Shown piece by piece: positions 7,297 through 12,814 of a DNA stretch of 13,370 bases (positions are counted from its first letter, which is position 1; each line of letters begins with the position of its first letter). The DNA comes from Bacteroidota bacterium (GTDB taxonomy: Bacteria; Bacteroidota; Bacteroidia; Chitinophagales; Saprospiraceae): contig JAJRQS010000068.1 in NCBI GenBank assembly GCA_024280135.1, positions 1 through 13,370 on the forward strand, given 5' to 3'. Position numbers and translations under genes: made by a program. Below the pieces are notes generated by a model. The model saw only the letters and a list, made by a program, of their open reading frames with translations. It had not been told where the DNA came from and did no database searches.

Positions 7297-8490
7297 TCAC
7301 TCATGACTTCTCCCCTTTATATGTCCAGCCTCATAGTACTGCTGTAAGGTATCTTTTTCCGCAAGGACTGCTGTCACATCCAAATTATTTAAATCTGGTT
7401 TTCCGGCATCTACCCAAGCAGAATACCATGCACTCCCTACGCTATGAATGGCTTTTCGGAAACGATCTTCAACCATCCCGTTCATAGCCGTTTCGTATGT
7501 CTTCGCAAAATCGGCACATTGCGTTTTTACCATAGCGGTTTTGCGCTGTTCAAAACACATTTGTTCATCTGCTGGATAAGATTTACGCAAGTATTTTTCA
7601 ATTAGCAAAACAGAATCTACATGACTATGACTAGCGAGTACATAATCCCAAATCCATGCTCTTTTGTCCTTAACATAATCTGCCTTACCCACAAAGTAAT
7701 CATATTCATTGTCCGCAAAAAGTTCCGGAATTCGACTTTCCCAAAAACCATGAATCCCTACCTGTCCAGTCAATTGTCCATTATAATTTTCTGTCGTGTG
7801 GAGCGGTACATGCCCATCGCCTATGTAATGACCCAAGTCCGCACTCCTATGCAAGATACGAGAAACATCCCCTTCTTTATAGGCTTTAGTCAGACCTCCA
7901 ATCAAAAATTCTGTATAATACGGATTGATACCATCTTCAAATAAATGGTTATTTACAATTAACGTTCCTTTCGGAAATTCAGCTCCTTTTCTCAGTTGAT
8001 TTAAATCAGAAGCGACATAATCTGTTCGATTCAAGATCTTATGCTGGAAAAAATTTTTATAGAATTTGATGGGAATCATGTACCGCCACACACGGATTTT
8101 TGCAGCACCCCAATCTGCCTCACTCCCGATAATTAGCGGAATCGTATCTGTCTCGCCTTCCGGCAAAATATACATATCGGTATGGTGCATAGCATCCGTC
8201 AACCAATCCCGTGTCAAATCGGGAAAGGGGGCTTCTCCCCATCGATCTAAATCAATATAATGACGAGGAGCTTCCACCTTTAAAGCATATCGACGACGAT
8301 CGGGATCGGGCGCATGCTCCGTTATCCATTCAATATTTTGCTTGTAAAACCCTATCATTTCGGGCGGCAAGGTAAAAACGGCCAGTCGATTAATGTGCCG
8401 GTGCCCAAAGAATCCCCACGACGGTTCAGATTGTGAATTAACACTTAGAAGCAAAAATAGGGTTACCAGCGAAAAGTGCTTTAATTTCAT
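7297..8490 (-). CDS. Secreted zinc-dependent phospholipase C / S1-P1 nuclease-fold hydrolase
   Basis: A 397-residue protein with an N-terminal signal sequence (Lys-rich start, hydrophobic residues 6-17), so exported. The fold is recognised by the full set of trinuclear zinc ligands at the spacing known for PLC and S1/P1 nucleases: Trp25, His30, Asp62, His77, His221, Asp225, His231, His247 and Glu251. Key segments are WGFFGHRHINRLA (25-37), RHYIDLD (76-82), DLGHYIGDGHVPLH (218-231) and GIHGFWES (245-252). Glu at the last ligand, as in Bacillus cereus PLC, rather than Asp as in the nucleases, favours phosphoester hydrolysis on lipids; substrate is unproven. In this fold the mature N-terminus is the Trp itself, yet the preceding SEPS is a poor signal-peptidase site. 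It starts the leftward cluster followed by the symporter and gap. Confidence 0.85.
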   Translation of the reverse strand: MKLKHFSLVTLFLLLSVNSQSEPSWGFFGHRHINRLAVFTLPPEMIGFYKQNIEWITEHAPDPDRRRYALKVEAPRHYIDLDRWGEAPFPDLTRDWLTDAMHHTDMYILPEGETDTIPLIIGSEADWGAAKIRVWRYMIPIKFYKNFFQHKILNRTDYVASDLNQLRKGAEFPKGTLIVNNHLFEDGINPYYTEFLIGGLTKAYKEGDVSRILHRSADLGHYIGDGHVPLHTTENYNGQLTGQVGIHGFWESRIPELFADNEYDYFVGKADYVKDKRAWIWDYVLASHSHVDSVLLIEKYLRKSYPADEQMCFEQRKTAMVKTQCADFAKTYETAMNGMVEDRFRKAIHSVGSAWYSAWVDAGKPDLNNLDVTAVLAEKDTLQQYYEAGHIKGRSHE

Positions 8491-8540
8491 TGGGGTAAGA
8501 TACGGAAGTTTTTAAACTCGTAAATATTTTTATGGATAGG

Positions 8541-8581
8541 ATACTAATTTATGTGATACTGTATAAGAATTCTATACTAAT
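8541..8581. repeat. Short direct repeats ATACTAAT in the gap upstream of the phospholipase-like gene
   Basis: ATACTAAT occurs at 8541-8548 and 8574-8581, with a related ATACTGTAT at 8556-8564 between them. The stretch lies 50-90 bases upstream of the start at 8490, where an operator could sit. Given the AT-rich background, chance is a serious alternative. I see nothing else supportable in the 8491-8656 intergenic region. Confidence 0.2.
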
Positions 8582-8656
8582 GCAGAAAGCATCAGTCTAT
8601 CAGACACTTAAAGGCGCACTGTTACATAACATTTGTAGAAAAAAAAATTTAAATAG

Positions 8657-8740
8657 TGCCCGAGGCGGGACTTGAACCCGCACGACCGTGAAGTCACAGG
8701 ATTTTAAGTCCTGCGTGTCTACCAATTCCACCACTCGGGC
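8657..8740 (-). tRNA. tRNA-Leu (anticodon UAA)
   Basis: A complete leucine tRNA. The acceptor stem pairs GCCCGAG with CTCGGGC, discriminator A at 8657. The D-arm contains TGGAATTGGTAGACA, the anticodon stem is CAGGA/TCCTG around the loop CTTAAAA (anticodon TAA), there is a long variable arm typical of Leu, and the T-arm has GCGGGTTCAAGTCCCGC. CCA is not encoded. It reads UUA and UUG codons. It follows tRNA-Gly on the same strand, but an intrinsic terminator lies between them, so it may need its own promoter within 8741-8784. Confidence 0.97.
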
Positions 8741-8784
8741 CTATAAAAACAGTAGGAGAACCCTACATTTTAAGGCGTTGTGCC

Positions 8785-8813
8785 AAAAAAAAATCTTCTT
8801 TGGAGAAGATTTT
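8785..8813 (-). terminator. Intrinsic terminator after tRNA-Gly
   Basis: A perfect 9-bp stem AAATCTTCT/AGAAGATTT (8791-8799 with 8804-8812) and a 4-base loop. Read on the minus strand it is followed by an uninterrupted run of T (complement of the A-run from 8785). It begins two bases past the 3' end of tRNA-Gly. Confidence 0.8.
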
Positions 8814-8814
8814 G

Positions 8815-8887
<73 letters not shown>

Positions 8888-8929
8888 ATAAACCATCAAA
8901 AAGTACTGTTACTTCCCATAATGGAGATG

Positions 8930-8961
8930 CAAAGGTAATGATTCTTTGCACTCCTATGCAA
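8930..8961 (-). promoter_or_regulatory. Bacteroidota consensus promoter for tRNA-Gly
   Basis: On the minus strand, TTG (8959-8961), a 21-base spacer and TACCTTTG (8930-8937) match the phylum's primary-sigma consensus TTG-N19-21-TAnnTTTG without mismatch. It would give a leader of about 35-40 bases before tRNA-Gly. The promoter of the ncRNA at 9399-9552 has the same spacer length and the same -7 octamer. Confidence 0.75.
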
Positions 8962-9007
8962 GTTTTAGTAACTATTTTTTCAACAAATTTTATTAAGCGC
9001 TGCCCTA

Positions 9008-9346
9008 CTATTTTGTTACCCCTATTACTCGTTGAACTGTGTCCTTTTTTGACAGAGATAATCGAACAATACAATTTGTGATAGCATTCAGATCATGAGG
9101 GATATTAGGTCCCAATGCTACTATGTCGCCTTTACTCAAACGATGCACTTCCCCATTTACACCGAAATCCAATTCTCCGTCAAATAACTCAACAGAAATT
9201 GGGAAATTCGTTTTATGTTCTTTCATGGTCTGTCCGGCGGAAAAGACAATCCGTATTTCCTTTGAAAAATCACTTTCAAATAATACACTAATAGCTGGCT
9301 TTCCTTCTTTATAGACTAGATTGTCAAGTAATGATGATTTCTTCAT
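9008..9346 (-). CDS. Small single-domain cupin protein
   Basis: A 112-residue cytosolic protein forming one conserved beta-barrel (cupin_2-like) domain. GQTMKEHKT (38-46) corresponds to cupin motif 1 and GDIVALGPNIPHDLNA (73-88) to motif 2, with VELFDGELDFGVNG (52-65) between. Of the usual four metal ligands (His, His, Glu, His), only His44 and His84 are clearly retained; the second His of HxH is Thr46 and no Glu lies at the expected spacing. Metal binding may therefore be altered or absent. Closely similar small cupins are frequent in Bacteroidota, but I know no assigned function. ATG at 9346 is chosen over an upstream in-frame start at 9400, whose 18 extra codons are not cupin-like and overlap the ncRNA terminator. 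It lies downstream of the ncRNA on the same strand and may have its own promoter. Confidence 0.8.
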   Translation of the reverse strand: MKKSSLLDNLVYKEGKPAISVLFESDFSKEIRIVFSAGQTMKEHKTNFPISVELFDGELDFGVNGEVHRLSKGDIVALGPNIPHDLNAITNCIVRLSLSKKDTVQRVIGVTK

Positions 9347-9355
9347 GTTTTTGCT

Positions 9356-9363
9356 CAAAGATA
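9356..9363 (-). promoter_or_regulatory. Possible -7 element of the cupin gene
   Basis: TATCTTTG on the minus strand is an exact TAnnTTTG match only 9 bases upstream of the cupin ATG at 9346. No TTG is found at the proper distance upstream. If used, the mRNA leader would be a few bases or absent. Consensus match only. Confidence 0.3.
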
Positions 9364-9398
9364 ATACATTCGACACTAATGAGAAGATGACTTTAGTC

Positions 9399-9431
9399 AA
9401 AAAAAATGCCCTACCGTTGTTAGGTAGGACA
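9399..9431 (-). terminator. Intrinsic terminator of the ncRNA unit
   Basis: On the minus strand TGTCCTACC (9423-9431) pairs with GGTAGGGCA (9407-9415), nine base pairs with one G-U, a 7-base loop, then eight T (9399-9406). A strong rho-independent terminator. It ends upstream of the cupin start, so it closes a transcript that carries no open reading frame. Confidence 0.85.
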
Positions 9432-9552
9432 TTATCATAATGAGATTATAATTGTCATCTATAGCTCCTGTTGTTAGTGGAGCTAAAAAACAATGGCAAT
9501 AAGCCGATATCGGTAGTTAAAAACTCGGGGTTGGGAGGGATGTTTGGTTTTC
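9399..9552 (-). ncRNA. Candidate small RNA of about 154 nt, possibly 6S-like
   Basis: This stretch has no protein-coding potential but is bounded by an exact consensus promoter (9558-9589) and a strong terminator (9399-9431), both leftward. The predicted RNA folds plausibly. An apical hairpin UAGCUCC/GGAGCUA (9479-9485 with 9462-9468) closes a 10-base loop and is extended below by AUUGUU/GACAAU and UUAU/AUAA. The middle is poorly paired, with only small local palindromes (CCGATATCGG at 9504-9513 and CATTATGATAATG near 9432-9444). The 5' CAUCCCUCCC can pair at long range with the 3' GGUAGGGCAU, competing with the terminator hairpin. A closed end stem, open centre and apical stem resemble 6S RNA; the 6S-Flavo family is one candidate. 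The structure was drawn by eye; the start site is estimated from the promoter. Confidence 0.6.
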
Positions 9553-9557
9553 TAGCC

Positions 9558-9589
9558 CAAAGGTAATCTCATGCCACGTAGACTGGCAA
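9558..9589 (-). promoter_or_regulatory. Bacteroidota consensus promoter of the ncRNA
   Basis: On the minus strand, TTG (9587-9589), 21 bases and TACCTTTG (9558-9565): an exact match to TTG-N19-21-TAnnTTTG, identical in boxes and spacing to the tRNA-Gly promoter. Transcription should start near 9550-9553. Confidence 0.75.
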
Positions 9590-9608
9590 AAAATAAAACC
9601 CTTTATTT
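9588..9608 (-). terminator. Weak AT-rich terminator downstream of the asparaginase-like gene
   Basis: AAATAAA (9591-9597) and TTTATTT (9602-9608) form a 7-bp all-A/T stem with a 4-base loop. On the minus strand it is followed by three more T. It sits about 65 bases past the asparaginase stop and abuts the ncRNA promoter. A stem made only of A-U pairs is weak, hence the low confidence. The remaining 9609-9673 bases show nothing I can support. Confidence 0.35.
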
Positions 9609-9673
9609 AGAAAAATACACCATTTTAGGTACGTGTTTGCAACGAGACCAAATGACAAAACGAATAGTAGGCG

Positions 9674-10171
9674 CTATGCAGGATCAATTTCTTCAAAAAA
9701 TCCAGTTTTTCTGTTTTTCTTCACATTATCCCAAGTAAAGAAGCGTCCGTTCATAGCAACATAGACACCTGGCAGCAATATTTGTGCGAAAGCAACAGCC
9801 GCTCCAAGATTAAAGAAACCATCTGAGGATGACCCAAATGCATAAGGAATCATCGCGCCCATCAATACAATCGTCTTCCCTTCTATCTTTTTTTCCGCAA
9901 GGTATCTAGCCGTCTCCGCTATCGTATCCGTACCATGCGTAATGATAATGTCATCAAACTTAGCCCTTTTGCAATTATGCGCAATTATCTCGCGATCCTC
10001 TTCAGTCATTTCCAAGCTATCAATCATCATCAGCGTTTTCACATCTAAAGGCACACTGCAACGACCCACTTCCATCATTTCTTTGAGGTGTGAATCTTTA
10101 AAATATAGCTCTCCATTCAGATAATTATACTTTTTATCGAAAGTTCCACCCGTTACGAATATTTGAATCAT
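9674..10171 (-). CDS. Stand-alone asparaginase N-terminal domain protein
   Basis: A 165-residue protein corresponding to only the N-terminal domain of the type I/II L-asparaginase family, which hydrolyses Asn to Asp and ammonia. The catalytic pieces can be traced: nucleophile Thr10 in TGGTFDK (7-13), the THGTDT motif (78-83) with Thr81-Asp82, LMGAMIP (103-109), SSSDGFFNLG (114-123), and Lys152 in the WDNVKKN segment, matching the catalytic Lys of E. coli AnsB. Full-length enzymes have about 330 residues and a C-terminal domain that completes the active site of a partner subunit; here the stop falls cleanly after FFEEIDPA. Short single-domain members occur widely, so this is probably a real family form and not a truncation. 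Enzymatic activity is uncertain. No signal peptide is seen. It is divergent from the gene at 10279. Confidence 0.82.
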   Translation of the reverse strand: MIQIFVTGGTFDKKYNYLNGELYFKDSHLKEMMEVGRCSVPLDVKTLMMIDSLEMTEEDREIIAHNCKRAKFDDIIITHGTDTIAETARYLAEKKIEGKTIVLMGAMIPYAFGSSSDGFFNLGAAVAFAQILLPGVYVAMNGRFFTWDNVKKNRKTGFFEEIDPA

Positions 10172-10189
10172 ACTGTTTTATTTTGACGC

Positions 10190-10197
10190 CAAAGTTA
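10190..10197 (-). promoter_or_regulatory. Possible -7 element of the asparaginase-like gene
   Basis: TAACTTTG on the minus strand matches TAnnTTTG exactly, 18 bases upstream of the ATG at 10171. No TTG is present at 19-21 bases upstream. Low to moderate confidence. Confidence 0.35.
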
Positions 10198-10278
10198 GGT
10201 GTTTAAAATAACTTTTTGTAGCTGAATTTTATCAGGGTAAACTGGAACACTTTTTAGATAAATATCGTAAACCAACCC

Positions 10279-10809
10279 ATGGAAAATACAACTTTAGGTA
10301 TCGGTTCAAGAGTCAATCATCCTGCTTTCGGTATGGGTGCTATTGTCAAACTACATCAAGCTGCTTATGAAGTATGTTTTATGCAGTATGGAATCAAAGA
10401 AGTGGGCAAAAACTATGTCGCTTGGGAAATTGTAGAGGCTCTTCCTGTTGATTCGGCGGTCTCTTTTTCCGCAATGGAAGACGCTTTAGCCAAGATTCTA
10501 AAAGCGTGGTCAGACATCACAGAAGTGGTTCAAATTGCTGACAAATGGGACGGTGGCCAGCTCATTATTCAATCGAAAGACGATAGCATCAGCTCTAAAG
10601 AAATTCCCATCGATACTTTTTTTCATAAAATAGTCATGGTCAGAGACCGGCTTCGGGTGATGGAACAACGCATCAATGCACACAAAGTACTTTCAGAAAG
10701 CGATAAAATTGATTTGCAGCAATACATCACCAGAATCTATGGGAGCTTAACTACCTTCAATGTGCTATTTAAATATAAAGACAATCATTTTGTCGGTGCC
10801 AAAAAATAA
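10279..10809 (+). CDS. Conserved Bacteroidota-type protein of unknown function with SH3/Tudor-like N-terminus
   Basis: A 176-residue soluble protein, not assigned to a named function. The N-terminus GIGSRVNHPAFGMGAIVKL (7-25) carries the V.HP.FG.G.V pattern of the small beta-barrel at the C-terminus of UvrD/PcrA helicases and related SH3/Tudor-like domains, where it serves in protein or nucleic-acid contacts. The remainder has a WSDITE segment (97-102), KWDGGQLIIQSKD (108-120), and a charged helical C-terminus, EIPIDTFFHKIVMVRDRLRV (133-152) to LQQYITRIYGSLTTFNVLFK (155 onwards to about 185 in full-length relatives, here near the end). I recall near-identical C-terminal wording in proteins from other Bacteroidota, suggesting strong constraint. 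It is a single-gene unit, divergent from the asparaginase-like gene and closed by a terminator 26 bases after the stop. Confidence 0.75.
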   Translation: MENTTLGIGSRVNHPAFGMGAIVKLHQAAYEVCFMQYGIKEVGKNYVAWEIVEALPVDSAVSFSAMEDALAKILKAWSDITEVVQIADKWDGGQLIIQSKDDSISSKEIPIDTFFHKIVMVRDRLRVMEQRINAHKVLSESDKIDLQQYITRIYGSLTTFNVLFKYKDNHFVGAKK

Positions 10810-10834
10810 AGTATAACCCAGAGCCAATACATTC

Positions 10835-10865
10835 GGGGTCGTGTCTTAGGATGCGGCCCTTTTTT
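10835..10865 (+). terminator. Intrinsic terminator after the conserved protein gene
   Basis: GGGTCGTGTC (10836-10845) pairs fully with GATGCGGCCC (10850-10859), ten pairs including four G-U, around the loop TTAG, followed by six T (10860-10865). It separates this gene from the symporter gene downstream. Confidence 0.85.
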
Positions 10866-10932
10866 ATTGAGTTATAAGAAATAATTTCCATATCAAGCTT
10901 TTTTGCTACTTTTAGGGCAAAATAAATCGAAT

Positions 10933-12759
10933 ATGAATATTTCCACTTTGGATTGGGCAATTATTGGTAGTTTCTTCTTCATTGTATTAGCCATCGGAAT
11001 ATGGGTTTCTAAAACTTCTGGAAAGAACACTTCAGAGTTTTTCCTGTCGGGAAAAAGTATGCCTTGGTGGCTACTTGGATTTAGTATGGTGGCGACTACT
11101 TTTGCTGCCGACACACCCCTATTGGTCACCGATATTGTGCGCTCCAATGGCGTTTCGGGTAACTGGGTTTGGTGGGCATTTCTTATCACAGGTATGCTGA
11201 CTGTATTTGTATATGCAAAGCTTTGGCGAAGGTCTAATGTTAATACCGATATGGAATTTTATGAACTACGGTATGGAGGTAAACCTGCCCAGTTTTTGAG
11301 GGGATTTAGGTCCATCTATTTAGGATTAGTTTTTAATATTATCGTGATGTCTGTTGTTACTTTAGCCGCTATAAAGATCGGTGGCATTATGCTCGGTTTA
11401 ACTCCAATGCAAGTGGTATTAAGCACTAGTATTGTGATAGTTATCTTTAGTTCTATAGGTGGATTTAAAGGAGTCGTTTATACCGATTTTATTTTATTCT
11501 CGATAGCCATGGTCGGAGCATTTGGTGCCGCCTATTATGCGGTGAACTTGCCCGAAGTCGGAGGCTTGCGCAAATTAATGAGCAATGATTTAGTGCTTTC
11601 AAAAACACCCATGCTTCCAGATTTCAATAATATGAATACTTTAATTCCACTATTGATCATCCCATTGGCGGTACAATGGTGGAGTGCTTGGTACCCAGGA
11701 GCTGAACCTGGTGGCGGGGGGTATATCGCGCAGCGTATGTTGGCAGCGAAAGATGAAAACCACGCCATCGGAGCGACTTTCTTTTTTAATATTATGCACT
11801 ATGCCATTCGGCCCTGGCCTTGGATCTTAGTGGCATTAGCATCATTAGTAGTCTTTCCTGATATTCAAAGTTTAGCGGAAGCTTTTCCCAATATACCTGT
11901 CGATAAATTGGGGCATGATATGGCTTATCCTGCCATGCTCAATTACTTGCCACATGGCTTATTGGGTTTGGTTCTTGCCTCTTTGATGGCCGCTTATATG
12001 AGTACAATTTCGACCCATTTGAACTGGGGAGCCTCTTATGTGGTCAATGATTTTTATGGCCGTTTTTTAAAGAAAAATGCAAGTGAAAAAGAGTTGGTTA
12101 CAGTCGGTCGATTGACGACTATTATCATGATGTTTTTGAGTGCTTGGCTTGCGCTAAATTTGCAGAATGTCTTGGAGATTTTTAATTTTGTTATTTTGTT
12201 TGGAGCAGGCACAGGATTACTATTTATTTTGCGTTGGTTTTGGTGGAGAATCAATGCTTGGAGTGAGATTACAGCCATGTTTGTTTCAGGGATTGTATCT
12301 GTCTTTTTTAATCGATCTGCCTTAGGACATAGTTGGTTTGGCTACACCGATCCGATGGGTATTGTACATGTAGGTAGTATGGAGGCTTGGATGAAATTTC
12401 CTTTAGTCGTTTTGGTTACCACTATTGCTTGGCTCTTGGTGACCTTCCTTACTCAACCAGAAGACCAAACCGTTTTAGCCAACTTTTATCGCAAGATACA
12501 ACCAGCACCCACTGGCTGGAAAAAAGTCATTGCTAAAGCAAATCTTACTGACCACAAATTACCTATGAATAAATCCAATTTGCCGCAAGGTATTTTTGCT
12601 ACCCTACTAGGGACTTTTTTAGTTTACGCTATTCTATTTGCCATTGGAAATTTCCTTTATGGTAATTACGGAACAGCCGTGATGCTCAGTATTGCAGCAG
12701 CCATATTAGGGTATGGATTGATTGTGGTGTGGAGGGAGATTCGGAAAGATGTCCTGTAA
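10933..12759 (+). CDS. Sodium:solute symporter (SSS family)
   Basis: A 608-residue inner-membrane protein with about 13-14 hydrophobic helices, of the SSS family that uses the Na+ gradient to import sugars, vitamins, amino acids or organic acids. The first helix starts at residue 7. EFFLSGKSMPWWLLGFSMVA (35-54) and the following TTFAADTP (55-62) form the conserved region around the broken helix 1. STISTHLNWG (357-366) is the helix with Ser/Thr residues at the usual Na2 site. The loop QWWSAWYPGAEPGGGGYIAQR (about 248-268) is characteristic of a Bacteroidota subgroup I have seen. The substrate cannot be predicted. ATG at 10933 is used; an in-frame TTG at 10903 would add ten residues before the membrane domain and is less likely. 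It may be co-transcribed with the next gene, 55 bases downstream. Confidence 0.9.
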   Translation: MNISTLDWAIIGSFFFIVLAIGIWVSKTSGKNTSEFFLSGKSMPWWLLGFSMVATTFAADTPLLVTDIVRSNGVSGNWVWWAFLITGMLTVFVYAKLWRRSNVNTDMEFYELRYGGKPAQFLRGFRSIYLGLVFNIIVMSVVTLAAIKIGGIMLGLTPMQVVLSTSIVIVIFSSIGGFKGVVYTDFILFSIAMVGAFGAAYYAVNLPEVGGLRKLMSNDLVLSKTPMLPDFNNMNTLIPLLIIPLAVQWWSAWYPGAEPGGGGYIAQRMLAAKDENHAIGATFFFNIMHYAIRPWPWILVALASLVVFPDIQSLAEAFPNIPVDKLGHDMAYPAMLNYLPHGLLGLVLASLMAAYMSTISTHLNWGASYVVNDFYGRFLKKNASEKELVTVGRLTTIIMMFLSAWLALNLQNVLEIFNFVILFGAGTGLLFILRWFWWRINAWSEITAMFVSGIVSVFFNRSALGHSWFGYTDPMGIVHVGSMEAWMKFPLVVLVTTIAWLLVTFLTQPEDQTVLANFYRKIQPAPTGWKKVIAKANLTDHKLPMNKSNLPQGIFATLLGTFLVYAILFAIGNFLYGNYGTAVMLSIAAAILGYGLIVVWREIRKDVL

Positions 12760-12814
12760 AGAACGTGGGGATCGATAAAACGACAATTGCTTATAGCACA
12801 AAAACCAAACAGTC

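Noticed and set aside
7621..8260. Two rightward frames opposite the phospholipase-like gene
   Set aside because: They are antisense to a gene with all its zinc ligands; no homology or start context supports them.
9347..9400. An upstream start that would extend the cupin by 18 residues
   Set aside because: The added MTKVIFSLVSNVLSLSKN is not part of the cupin domain and its DNA carries the T-run of the ncRNA terminator and a candidate -7 box.
9399..9552. The ncRNA as SRP RNA, tmRNA or RNase P RNA
   Set aside because: No GGAA-type SRP apical motif, no tRNA-like ends or tag frame for tmRNA, and it is far too short for RNase P.
9674..10171. Asparaginase-like gene as a frameshifted pseudogene
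   Set aside because: The downstream 9590-9673 sequence shows no remnant of a C-terminal asparaginase domain in any frame I read, and the end FFEEIDPA looks like a natural terminus.
10893..11189. A 98-codon leftward frame over the symporter start
   Set aside because: It is a shadow of the conserved first helices of the SSS symporter.
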